A stretch of 64,000 nucleotides of DNA, taken from Chloroflexota bacterium. Lineage in GTDB: Bacteria > Chloroflexota > Anaerolineae > 4572-78 > J111. How positions within the stretch are numbered: the stretch's first letter is position 1; the number at the start of each line of letters is the position of its first letter. The stretch spans positions 1 through 64,000 of the forward strand of contig BOKF01000027.1 in NCBI GenBank assembly GCA_016860845.1, written 5' to 3'. Shown here one piece after another: positions 45,577 through 53,552 of the stretch. The notes under the pieces were generated by a model that had not been told where the DNA came from, made no database searches, and saw only the letters and a list, made by a program, of their open reading frames with translations. The translations under genes and the position numbers were made by a program.

Positions 45577-45718
45577 GACTTACGCGGTCATATCATTTCG
45601 AGCGACGAAGGAGCGAGAAATCCCTCTAAACTACTCTTGCCCAACGAGGCTATAGGGATTTCTCCCTCCGCTACGCTCCGGTCGAAATGACATAGGTAGG
45701 CTCACCGCGTAAATCCTG
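45577..45718. mobile_element. MITE-like palindromic element of 142 bp
   Basis: The ends AGGACTTACGCGGT and ACCGCGTAAATCCT are inverted repeats with one mismatch (13 of 14). Nested within are CATTTCGAGCG...GAGAAATCCCT and AGGGATTTCTC...GTCGAAATGA, a widespread CATTTCGAG-type inverted repeat. There is no coding capacity. No clear target duplication was found. It lies immediately upstream of the response-regulator gene. Confidence 0.7.
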
Positions 45719-45745
45719 TAAATGTCTCAGACAAATGTAGGAGGG

Positions 45746-46441
45746 ATGATGTCTGGCACGTTGTTAGTAATTGAGGATGATCTTGACTCCTGTGACTTAT
45801 TGCAGCTCATTCTTACCCGAAAGGGTTTTCAGGTGGAGATGGCCTATGATGCCAGCACAGGACTTCACAAGAGTTCTACCCTCCGGCCGGATGGAATTAT
45901 TCTGGACCTCATGCTGCCCGATCTGGATGGCTGGCAGGCGTGCGCCCGCTTGAGAGAAATATCGGATGTGCCCATTATTATCCTCACCGCGTTGGATGTA
46001 GCGGAATACTCGATTAAGGGCCTGGAGTTGGGCGCTGACGCCTACCTGGTCAAGCCGGTCGCACCTGAGGAGCTGGTGGCTCGTGTTCGAGCTGTCCTTC
46101 GCCGGGCCAGTCGCTCAAGAACCAGGCGGAGTGACAGTCAAGGCTCTCTTTTTACTTATAAAAAGCTGGTGGTTGACTTTGACCGGCCAGAAGTGACCGT
46201 TGCCGGCCAGAAGGTTCACTTAACCCCGGCCGAGTTCCGCCTGTTGACAGTTCTGATCCAACACAAGGGCCGTTTACTGCCGTATCAATTTCTGGTGAGA
46301 CAAGTATGGGGACCGGAGTTCAGCGGTGGGATTGATTATTTGCACCGCTATATTAATTACCTGCGGCGCAAACTGGAAAAAGATCCGACCCAGCCCGAGT
46401 TGATCCACACCGAAGGGGAAATTGGCTACCGGTTTGCCTAA
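45746..46441 (+). CDS. OmpR/PhoB-family response regulator
   Basis: This 231-residue regulator has a receiver domain with acidic pair D11-D12, phospho-acceptor D54 (ILDLMLPD) and K103 (LVKPV). A winged-helix DNA-binding domain follows at about 135-231 (LTPAEFRLLTVLIQHKGRLL, VWGPEF, INYLRRKLEKD). AGGAGGG immediately precedes a tandem ATG-ATG, so I start there rather than at the in-frame ATG 45722. No histidine kinase is adjacent. Its promoter may have been altered by the MITE-like element just upstream. Confidence 0.9.
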   Translation: MMSGTLLVIEDDLDSCDLLQLILTRKGFQVEMAYDASTGLHKSSTLRPDGIILDLMLPDLDGWQACARLREISDVPIIILTALDVAEYSIKGLELGADAYLVKPVAPEELVARVRAVLRRASRSRTRRSDSQGSLFTYKKLVVDFDRPEVTVAGQKVHLTPAEFRLLTVLIQHKGRLLPYQFLVRQVWGPEFSGGIDYLHRYINYLRRKLEKDPTQPELIHTEGEIGYRFA

Positions 46442-46665
46442 TTCAATTCATCTAAGGTCAAGGCCATACTGGGAATAAATGTGTCCATGAAGTAGTCCAC
46501 TTCCGGCAGCTTTAGCTCGGTCAGGGTTGCCTTGATTGCCTTTTCTGCTTTAGCAAAAACCCAGAGATGATAGGTAATTGATGAACTAGAGGCGAAGATT
46601 GTACCTTTTATTTTTGAGTGGTACACTGGGGCATATTTGATCGAGATGAAAGTCCTCGCCATCAT
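46438..46665 (-). CDS. Small hypothetical protein (doubtful)
   Basis: A 75-residue frame overlaps the regulator stop by four bases. The sequence (FAKAEKAIKATLTELKLPEVDYFMDTFIP) is helical and soluble but matches no family I know. No convincing ribosome site was found. It may be a remnant of a longer gene. Confidence 0.3.
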   Translation of the reverse strand: MMARTFISIKYAPVYHSKIKGTIFASSSSITYHLWVFAKAEKAIKATLTELKLPEVDYFMDTFIPSMALTLDELN

Positions 46666-46682
46666 CCGTGAGGTTTTAAGTT

Positions 46683-48857
46683 TTGCGCGTCAATTTTCGC
46701 CTTTCACCGGGCCTGGCCCGACGAGTCAGCTTGCTCATCCTGCTGCTCGCCTTTTTCCTGCGCGTCTACCAGCTCGACAGCCAATCTCTCCGAGGCGACG
46801 AAGCGGCGACCGTGCTCTACTCCGCTTTGCCGGTCACCGACCTGTGGGAATTGTCTCGCGTCACCGACCCACACCCCCCCCTCTACTACTTAATGCTTCA
46901 TCCCTGGCAGCGCTGGGTCGGCGAGAGCGCCTGGGCCATGCGTTTCGCCGGAGTCACTGCCAGCACCCTAGCCGTCGCCGCCCTGTACGCCCTGGCCCGC
47001 CGGACCCTGCGGACGACTGCCGCCCCTCTCCTCGCCGCCGCTCTGTTGGCGATCAATCCGCTCCAAATCTGGCTGGCCCAGGATATTCGGTCCTATCCTT
47101 TTTTTACCCTGCTGGGACTGCTCTCCTCCTGGGCCTTGTGGCGGGCTTTACATAGTAGTCAGAAGTCAGTAGTCAGTAGTCAGAAGTCAGTAACCAGTAA
47201 TCAGAAGTCAGTAGCCAGTAGCCAGATTCACACGCAACACGCTTCACGCTTCAGTGCGCAGCCTCCCCTTGGGACGCTTCACGCCCCACGCTCTACCCCC
47301 TGGCTCCTCTACCTGCTCACCACCCTGGCTTGTTTCTACATTCATTATTACACCGCCTTCCTCATCGCCTTCCAGGGCTTGTTTGTACTCCTCAATGGAC
47401 GGCGGTTCTGGGCGCAAAAATGGCCGTGGCTGGCCTCGCAAGTAACCCTGGCTCTACTGATGATTCCCGGCCTGCAACTGGCCTACAATTTTGTCGGCGA
47501 AGCGGCCGGGGGTATTGATAAAATCGCCACCCCCGCTCTGCTGCGGCTGGTCTCCACCTCGCTGCTGACCGGCTTCACCCTGGCCAACACCTGGGGCTTG
47601 TGGGCCAGCCTGCTCCTGGCTCCGCTGTGGCTCATGGGTATTGTCGTCCTTCTCCGCCGTGATTTTGTCTCCGGCAGCTTCTGGAGCCTTTTTTTTGCCG
47701 TGCCCGTGCTCGGCGTGATTGCCCTCTCCATTGACCGCCCTTTCTTCAAAGAGCGTTTTCTCATTCAGGCCCAGCCCGCCTTTGAATTGCTCCTGGCTGC
47801 CGGCCTCTTGAGCCTGTGGCAAATCGGCAAGTGGCGAATAGCGAATAGCGAACCCGCAGGGCAAGTGTGGCGAGTGGCAACTATCTCTTCACGCAATACG
47901 CAATACGCAATACGCTTCACGCTTCCCGCCTCTCGCCTCCTCGCCTCCCTCCTCCTGGCTTTCCTGCTCTGGGTCAATTTCCTGGCCCTCGCCAACTACT
48001 TCGCCAACCCCATCTACGCCAAAGCCCCGCCCTGGCAGCTTTATCACGACTACGTCAGCGGCCACGCCCGCCCCGGCGATGTCATGCTGACCAACTTCCC
48101 GGAAGCGGCGGTCAGCTATTACAGTCCGAACGAACTGCCCTTTTACGTAGTCCCCGCGGAACGTGACCAACCGGCCGCGTCTCGCCTGGCCCAAACCGAG
48201 CAAATTGCCCAGGCCTACCAGCGCATCTGGTTTTTGCCGTTATTACGCCAGGGTTTCGACGAGCAGGGCGATGTGCTCAACTGGCTGGATCGCCACGCCG
48301 ACCGGGTCCATCAAATCTTCTTCCCCGATTACAACCTCAATCTTTACCTCAGCCCACCCGCCATTGACGCCTCACTCATCGGCCAGCCGGTTGCCTTTGC
48401 CCACGGCCCCCGCCTGCGCGGCTACCAAATCTTTGACAAAGACGGCGACTCCCGCCTGACCCCGCTGGAAGCAGAGACGGCGGACTATCTTCTCACGCTT
48501 GAGCCGGAAGACCAATTTGCCCTCTCCCTCTACTGGCTCAGCGCCGGCCCCAGCGACGCTTCCTACACCGTTTTTGTCCATCTCATTGCCGCCGACGGCT
48601 TCAATCGCACCGGCCAGGATAACCTCCCGGTTTGGGGCAGCTACCCGACCACCCTCTGGCAGCCCGGCGAAAAAATCACCGACAAATATACCCTGACCGT
48701 TCCCGCCGGCGCTCCTCCCGGCGACCACCGCCTGCGCGTCGGCTGGTACAACTCAACCACCCAGGAACGAGTCCCGGTTGTAGATAACCAGGGCCAATCT
48801 GGCGGCGATTTTACAACCTTGAATGTCATCATCCGAGTTAAAACCGTTGGCAATTAA
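46683..48857 (+). CDS. Giant GT39-like membrane glycosyltransferase 2
   Basis: This 724-residue protein has the GT-C arrangement: helix 1 followed by the catalytic-type acidic loop SLRGDEAATVLYS, then TDPHPPLYYLMLH, about 10 membrane helices to residue 430, and an extracytoplasmic C-terminal half with one beta-sandwich domain. It starts at TTG. Residues about 157-206 and 382-419 (SSQKSVVSSQKSV and similar) are encoded by dispersed repeats and lie between helices. Its 3' end overlaps the next gene by 35 bases. Confidence 0.8.
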   Translation: MRVNFRLSPGLARRVSLLILLLAFFLRVYQLDSQSLRGDEAATVLYSALPVTDLWELSRVTDPHPPLYYLMLHPWQRWVGESAWAMRFAGVTASTLAVAALYALARRTLRTTAAPLLAAALLAINPLQIWLAQDIRSYPFFTLLGLLSSWALWRALHSSQKSVVSSQKSVTSNQKSVASSQIHTQHASRFSAQPPLGTLHAPRSTPWLLYLLTTLACFYIHYYTAFLIAFQGLFVLLNGRRFWAQKWPWLASQVTLALLMIPGLQLAYNFVGEAAGGIDKIATPALLRLVSTSLLTGFTLANTWGLWASLLLAPLWLMGIVVLLRRDFVSGSFWSLFFAVPVLGVIALSIDRPFFKERFLIQAQPAFELLLAAGLLSLWQIGKWRIANSEPAGQVWRVATISSRNTQYAIRFTLPASRLLASLLLAFLLWVNFLALANYFANPIYAKAPPWQLYHDYVSGHARPGDVMLTNFPEAAVSYYSPNELPFYVVPAERDQPAASRLAQTEQIAQAYQRIWFLPLLRQGFDEQGDVLNWLDRHADRVHQIFFPDYNLNLYLSPPAIDASLIGQPVAFAHGPRLRGYQIFDKDGDSRLTPLEAETADYLLTLEPEDQFALSLYWLSAGPSDASYTVFVHLIAADGFNRTGQDNLPVWGSYPTTLWQPGEKITDKYTLTVPAGAPPGDHRLRVGWYNSTTQERVPVVDNQGQSGGDFTTLNVIIRVKTVGN
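47154..47293. repeat. In-frame period-7 arrays in glycosyltransferase 2
   Basis: Ten 7-base units close to AGTAGTC/AGAAGTC (47154-47225) are followed by ACGCTTC-type units (47231-47293). The first array is the longest in the window and encodes the SSQKSV run. Confidence 0.85.
47833..47950. repeat. In-frame period-7 arrays in glycosyltransferase 2, second site
   Basis: GAATAGC-type units (47836-47852), then ACGCAAT, ACGCTTC and TCGCCTC-type units (47890-47950). The ACGCAAT unit matches the leuC-leuD hairpin. Confidence 0.8.
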
Positions 48858-51800
48858 CAAGTATCAATTGACCGTTGACAATTATTTGCCTCGCCACCTC
48901 CCTTTTCTCCTGATTCTCCTCCTCCACCTGGCCCTTTCCCTCACCTACGCCCGGCAAGTACCCCTCGGCGAAGCGCCCGACGAGCCGGCCCATTTGAGCT
49001 ATGCCCAATTTATTGCCCGGCAAGGCCGCCTGCCGCTCACTTTGGCCGAACGCCGGGAAGCCGGCTATCGTTCAGCCTGGCCCCCGCTCTACCACTTTCT
49101 GGTGGCCGGCCCGCTCGCCGCCATCGGCGACGCGCCCCCCACCCGCCTGAAGGCTGTCGGTGATACCCCCCGCCGCCTCATCCCGACCAACGGCCAGACG
49201 ATTGCCGCCTTCATCCACACCGCCGACGAAGCTCCCCCCTGGCGCGGTCTGCCCCTGGCCTGGCATCTTGGCCGGCTCATTTCCGTTGCCCTAACCGCCC
49301 TCTCAGTCACGTTAACCTACGCCATCGCCTGGCGGCTCACCGGCCAGCGCACCCTGGCAGCCAGCGCCGCCGCCCTGCATGCCTTTATCCCCCAGATCCT
49401 CTTCGTCGGCAGCGCCCTCAACGACGACAACCTGCTCATTTTTCTCTCCGGCTTGATTTTTTTGAGTCTGCTTACCTACCCGTCTCGCCCCAGCCCACGC
49501 CGCGCCTTCCTGTTAGGCGTGCTGCTCGGTTTGGCAACTATCGCCAAATACAACGCTTTGCCTTTATGGGTTTTGGTTGGAATCTGGAGTATAGCGAGAG
49601 TGTTGGAAGGGTGGAAGGGTGGAAGGATGGGAAAAGAAATTTTTCCAATCTTCCATCCTTCCATCCTTCCATTCTCCATTGCCTCCCTCCTTACCGCTGG
49701 CTGGTGGTTTATCTTCATCTGGCTCCACTTCAACCAGGTTGACACCCTCGGCCTGCTGCCCGGCTCGCTGGCGGCGCTGACTGCCGGAACCAGCGACGCA
49801 TCCCTCCGCCAATTGTCCACCACTCCATCCCTAACCTTCCCCTCTCCGGCCGCCTGGCTGGAGTGGTTCACCACCTTCTTCGAGACTTTCTGGGGCAGCT
49901 TCGGCGGCGGCAGCACCATTGACCTGCCAGCGTGGAGTTACTGGCTGCTCGCCTTCTTATGCCTGCTGGCGATCATCATAGGGGTCGGAGGCCGGGGGGC
50001 AGGAGTTGGGAGCCAGACCTCTCGCCCCACGCCTCACGCCCGACGCTCCACGTTCTTCCTCCTCTCCCCCCTTCTCTTCCTCCCGCTGCCCCTCCTCCGC
50101 TTCATCCTTACCGGCAGCATCGTCGAGACCGCCCAGGGCCGCCACCTCTTTCCCGCCCTCCCTGCCCTCACCCTGGCCCTCGTTTGGGGATTATCACATT
50201 ACAGGTTGCAGGTTGCAGGCTACAAGTCGCAAGTCAAATACCCCACATACCGCCCGCTGCATATCACGCATCACGTATCACGCATCACGCACTACGCCTC
50301 ACGCCTCATCCTCCCCCTCTTCGCTCTCCTCCTCAGCCTCTACAGTCTCAATCTCATCCAGGCCAGCTACCCGCCTCCCATTCCCCTCCGTACCACGACT
50401 ACAGCCGCCGCTGCCGCTAATCTTCTAAATGTCAAAGTCGCTAAAAGCATCACCCTGATGGGTTACGAAGCGGGTCAAGCCACCCCCGGCGTTTTGCCGC
50501 TGACCCTGGTTTGGCAAGCGGACGCTGTTCCAACCGACGATTATCTTATCGAACTAACCGCGTCCAGTGCGACCGGTGAACCTGTCGGCGGCTGGCTCGG
50601 CCATCCTCTCGGCGGGCGCTACCCCACCCGCGCCTGGGACAAAGGTGACATTTTGCGCCACACCATTCCTGTACCTCTGCTGCCGGGTCAGCCCCCTGGT
50701 CCGATCACCCTTACCCTGCGCCTGCTCGACTCCTCCAACCTTCCCACCTCCTCTACCCCTTTCATTCTCACCTCCAACCTTCCCACCTTCCCACCTTCCA
50801 GCCCTCCCATCCTCCCCCCTGCTCCCCTCCGCGCCGACGCTCTCCCCCCCGCTGCCCCTTTCACCTATCGCAGCACCCTCAGCTTGGTGCTCCCCGATAC
50901 CACCCCACCCGACCTGATCGCGCCAACCGGCCAGACCTTTTCTCCCACCCGCGTCATCTCCGGCCCTGCCGGCACGATTGCCCATTTCATCGTCGCCGCC
51001 AACTGGCCCAGCGGCGAGTACGAACTAAAATCCAAAATCCACGCCCGTCAGACGGGCAGTCTAAAATCCAAAATCGAGAACCGGCCTCGCCAATTCGACC
51101 TCCCCCCAATGCAGCACACCGTCAATGCCAATTTTGGCGACACCCTGACCCTGCTAGGCTACGATTTACCCCAGCGCCGGGTGCAGCCAGGAGCAACTTT
51201 CCCGATCACCCTCCACTGGCGGTCCGAACGCGCCGTGGGCCAAAATTTAATTGTCTTCAACCATCTCCTCGACCAGGCCGCCGTCCAGCGCGGCGGCGCA
51301 GACCGGGTCCCGCAGCTTTACTACACCACCCTGCTCTGGGTTCCCGGCGAAATCGTCTCCGACGCTTACGATGTCCCTGTTGCTGCCGATGCCCCTCCCG
51401 GCGTCTACTGGCTCGACGTCGGCCTCTACCCCTCCGAGCAGCCTACCTTTTCCCTGCCCCTGTTTGCCAGCGGCCAACCCCTCGACCGCAACAGCGTCCG
51501 CCTCGGCCCCCTCAAAGTCGGCGGCCCCCCGCCCGATGTGACCATCCCGGAAGCTCATCCCCAAAATCCGTTGAATATCTCCTTCAACAGTCAAATGACT
51601 CTCCTCGGCTTTACTCTGACCTCTCCCATTGACAATTCACAATTTACAATTCACAATTCACAATTAACCCTCTTCTGGCGCGCCGACTCTCCACCCTCCG
51701 CCGACTATACCGTCTTCATCCACCTGCTCGACCCGCTTGGGAACCTGATTGCCCAATTCGACAGCCCTCCCGCCGGCGGCGCTTACCCGACCAGCCTGTG

Positions 51801-51963
51801 GGACCCCGGCGAAATCATCGCCGACGAACACCGGCTGCAGAACCTGCCCCCCGGCCGTTACACCCTGCAAATCGGCCTCTACCGGCCCGATACCGGCCAG
51901 CGGCTGGCCGTGGCCGGGTCGCCGGATGGGGTGGTCAAGCTGATGGAGCTTGAGGTTAAGTAG
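48823..51963 (+). CDS. Giant membrane glycosyltransferase-like protein 3
   Basis: This 1046-residue protein has GT-C features: helix 1, acidic loop PLGEAPDEPAHLSYAQF, WPPLYHFLVAGPL, about 11 helices to residue 515. Three beta-sandwich repeats follow (about 520-650, 765-905 and 925-1046; YPTSLWDPGEIIADEHRL style). Seven segments are encoded by dispersed repeats, at about residues 9-21, 259-286, 395-416, 457-496, 637-669, 735-756 and 937-949. The start overlaps gene 2. Its first residues are also repeat-derived, so the true start could be later. Confidence 0.78.
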   Translation: MSSSELKPLAINKYQLTVDNYLPRHLPFLLILLLHLALSLTYARQVPLGEAPDEPAHLSYAQFIARQGRLPLTLAERREAGYRSAWPPLYHFLVAGPLAAIGDAPPTRLKAVGDTPRRLIPTNGQTIAAFIHTADEAPPWRGLPLAWHLGRLISVALTALSVTLTYAIAWRLTGQRTLAASAAALHAFIPQILFVGSALNDDNLLIFLSGLIFLSLLTYPSRPSPRRAFLLGVLLGLATIAKYNALPLWVLVGIWSIARVLEGWKGGRMGKEIFPIFHPSILPFSIASLLTAGWWFIFIWLHFNQVDTLGLLPGSLAALTAGTSDASLRQLSTTPSLTFPSPAAWLEWFTTFFETFWGSFGGGSTIDLPAWSYWLLAFLCLLAIIIGVGGRGAGVGSQTSRPTPHARRSTFFLLSPLLFLPLPLLRFILTGSIVETAQGRHLFPALPALTLALVWGLSHYRLQVAGYKSQVKYPTYRPLHITHHVSRITHYASRLILPLFALLLSLYSLNLIQASYPPPIPLRTTTTAAAAANLLNVKVAKSITLMGYEAGQATPGVLPLTLVWQADAVPTDDYLIELTASSATGEPVGGWLGHPLGGRYPTRAWDKGDILRHTIPVPLLPGQPPGPITLTLRLLDSSNLPTSSTPFILTSNLPTFPPSSPPILPPAPLRADALPPAAPFTYRSTLSLVLPDTTPPDLIAPTGQTFSPTRVISGPAGTIAHFIVAANWPSGEYELKSKIHARQTGSLKSKIENRPRQFDLPPMQHTVNANFGDTLTLLGYDLPQRRVQPGATFPITLHWRSERAVGQNLIVFNHLLDQAAVQRGGADRVPQLYYTTLLWVPGEIVSDAYDVPVAADAPPGVYWLDVGLYPSEQPTFSLPLFASGQPLDRNSVRLGPLKVGGPPPDVTIPEAHPQNPLNISFNSQMTLLGFTLTSPIDNSQFTIHNSQLTLFWRADSPPSADYTVFIHLLDPLGNLIAQFDSPPAGGAYPTSLWDPGEIIADEHRLQNLPPGRYTLQIGLYRPDTGQRLAVAGSPDGVVKLMELEVK
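49602..49678. repeat. In-frame period-8 inverted pair in glycosyltransferase 3
   Basis: GGTGGAAG units (49602-49630) face CTTCCATC units (49645-49678). The pair folds into a hairpin in the mRNA yet stays in frame, encoding a hydrophilic loop (EGWKGGRMGKEIFP). Confidence 0.85.
50203..50308. repeat. In-frame period-7 arrays in glycosyltransferase 3
   Basis: GTTGCAG/GTCGCAA-type units (50203-50239) and ATCACGC-type units (50261-50308). The latter are the same family as the element at 22-91. Confidence 0.85.
50734..50830. repeat. In-frame period-8 array (ACCTTCCC type)
   Basis: Pyrimidine-rich units close to ACCTTCCC encode a Pro/Ser/Thr-rich linker (TSNLPTFPPSSPPILPP) of glycosyltransferase 3. 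Confidence 0.75.
51028..51090. repeat. In-frame direct repeat (CTAAAATCCAAAATC) in glycosyltransferase 3
   Basis: Two copies of CTAAAATCCAAAATC flank a CCCGTCAGACGGG hairpin. It encodes a basic loop (KSKIHARQTGSLKSKIENR). Confidence 0.7.
51636..51668. repeat. In-frame period-7 array (ATTCACA type)
   Basis: Four units close to ATTCACA encode NSQFTIHNSQ in a beta-sandwich loop. The same unit type is intergenic at 60907-60980. Confidence 0.8.
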
Positions 51964-52062
51964 TTCACCTTTTTGGAAACTGAGAGGTCTTGAGAAGGTA
52001 AGACAAAACGGGCAAAATGTGGTATGATCATATCCAAGTTATTTACCAAGTGAGGCCAAAGA

Positions 52063-52245
52063 ATGTCAACAAAACCATTGACTTTGATTGTACCGGCTTC
52101 GCCGGCGCAAGAGTTAGATTCAGCCAGCCAGGAGTTCTTGGTCGAAATATTAGAACGAGGGTTGCGTGAATTAAAAATTGACCGTGACCCACCCGAAGTC
52201 GTCACGGTTTATCGTACCAGCAAAGTTCAGAAATATTGGAGATAA
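52063..52245 (+). CDS. Small hypothetical protein
   Basis: A 60-residue protein, mostly helical (ASQEFLVEILERGLRELKI) with a tail DPPEVVTVYRTSKVQKYWR. It precedes a DUF2283 gene by three bases. DUF2283 genes are often beside small helical or toxin-antitoxin-like proteins, so a pair is likely. I do not recognise the family. Confidence 0.6.
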   Translation: MSTKPLTLIVPASPAQELDSASQEFLVEILERGLRELKIDRDPPEVVTVYRTSKVQKYWR

Positions 52246-52248
52246 AAG

Positions 52249-52464
52249 ATGAGAGTCATTTATGATGCGGGAACGGATACCCTGACGATTATTCTAAGCG
52301 AAGCTCCGATTGTGGAGAGTGACGAGGATAAGCCGGGCATCATTCTGGATTATGATGCTGGTGGCAATGTGGTTTCGCTTGAAATTCTGGACGCCTCGCA
52401 GCGGGTCACGCAACCCACGCAAATGATTTATGAATTAGCTGGACCTCCTTCGATGGCTGCCTGA
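52249..52464 (+). CDS. DUF2283 family protein
   Basis: This 71-residue protein has the DUF2283 pattern: YDAGTDTLTIILSEAPIVES, then GIILDYDAGGNVVSLEILDASQRV. GGAG lies six bases before the ATG. The family has no settled function. Confidence 0.88.
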   Translation: MRVIYDAGTDTLTIILSEAPIVESDEDKPGIILDYDAGGNVVSLEILDASQRVTQPTQMIYELAGPPSMAA

Positions 52465-52479
52465 GACTGACCAGGCAAA

Positions 52480-53520
52480 ATGAGTCCATTCCTCGACATC
52501 GAACAACCCGACGCCCTGCTAGCCTACCTGGGCGAACACGGCCACATTGCCCTGGACGAACAGCCCCGCATCCGCGTCCTGGCCGGCGGCGTCTCTAACC
52601 GGACAGTCTGGGTGGAACGGCCGGGCGGCGAAGCCTGGGTCTTAAAACAAGCCCTGGCCAAACTGCGGGTCAGCGTGGATTGGTTTAGCAGCCCGGAGCG
52701 GGTCCACCGCGAGGCGCTGGGTTTGCGCTGGCTGGCCCAATTGGCTCCGCCCGGCGCGATCACCCCGCTCGTTTTTGAGGACCACACCCATCACCTGTTG
52801 GCCATGCAGGCCGTGCCCCACCCCCACGACAACTGGAAATCGCTGCTGCTGGCCGGCCGCCTGGAAGAAAATCATGTCAGCCAGTTTGGCCGGCTGCTCG
52901 GCGCGATCCACCGCCACGCCTTTGAGCGCCGCCAGGAAGTGGCTCCGGTTTTTGGGGATCGTTCTTTCTTCGAGTCGCTGCGGCTGGAGCCGTACTACAG
53001 CTACACCGCCGGCCAGGTTCCGGCGGCGGCCAATTTCCTCCATACCCTGATTGAAGAAACCCACGCCTGCCGCCTGACCCTGGTGCATGGCGACTACAGC
53101 CCCAAAAATGTGCTGGTCCACCAAAACCGTCTCATCCTGCTTGATCACGAGGTCATCCACTGGGGCGACCCGGCCTTTGACCTGGGCTTTTCGCTGACCC
53201 ATCTCTTAAGCAAGGCCCACCATCTGCCTCAGCAGCGGGCCGCTTTTGCCGAGGCGGTAAACCAGTATTGGCGCGTTTACACCCAAACCATTGGCGACAT
53301 CTTCTTGCTCCCCTCCTCGCAGGGGGGGCTGGGGGGAGTCGAGGCTCGCGCGGTGCGTCACACCCTGGCCTGCCTGCTGGCCCGCGTAGCCGGCCGCTCG
53401 CCCTTGGAATACCTGGACGAGGCGGCGCGCTGGCATCAACAGGAAGCGGTGCTGGCCCTGTTATCAAACCTGCCAGCGAACATCCCCGATCTTGTCAATC
53501 AATTCATCGCCAAGCTATAA
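52480..53520 (+). CDS. Aminoglycoside-phosphotransferase-fold kinase
   Basis: This 346-residue protein has the APH/choline-kinase fold. N-terminal LAGGVSNRTVWVE is the glycine-rich loop, VLKQALAKL carries the ATP-binding Lys, VHGDYSPKNVLV is the catalytic Brenner motif and LLDHEVIHWGDPAFDLGF the metal-binding segment. The natural substrate is probably a small metabolite. It is followed after 32 bases by an enolase paralogue, so a phosphorylated substrate for that protein is possible. A GGGGGGCTGGGGGG repeat-like insert near 53310-53345 encodes a Gly/Ser loop. Confidence 0.85.
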   Translation: MSPFLDIEQPDALLAYLGEHGHIALDEQPRIRVLAGGVSNRTVWVERPGGEAWVLKQALAKLRVSVDWFSSPERVHREALGLRWLAQLAPPGAITPLVFEDHTHHLLAMQAVPHPHDNWKSLLLAGRLEENHVSQFGRLLGAIHRHAFERRQEVAPVFGDRSFFESLRLEPYYSYTAGQVPAAANFLHTLIEETHACRLTLVHGDYSPKNVLVHQNRLILLDHEVIHWGDPAFDLGFSLTHLLSKAHHLPQQRAAFAEAVNQYWRVYTQTIGDIFLLPSSQGGLGGVEARAVRHTLACLLARVAGRSPLEYLDEAARWHQQEAVLALLSNLPANIPDLVNQFIAKL

Positions 53521-53552
53521 TTACTTCTCAATCTGGGTCTACTGGTGAATTT

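Noticed and set aside
49932..50420. Pro/His/Arg-rich 162-codon frame inside glycosyltransferase 3
   Set aside because: It is an alternative frame created by pyrimidine-rich repeat DNA, with no coding features.
53268..53552. N-terminal extension of the enolase paralogue
   Set aside because: This upstream part of the open frame overlaps the kinase gene out of frame and has no enolase sequence; the family starts at the ATG at 53553.
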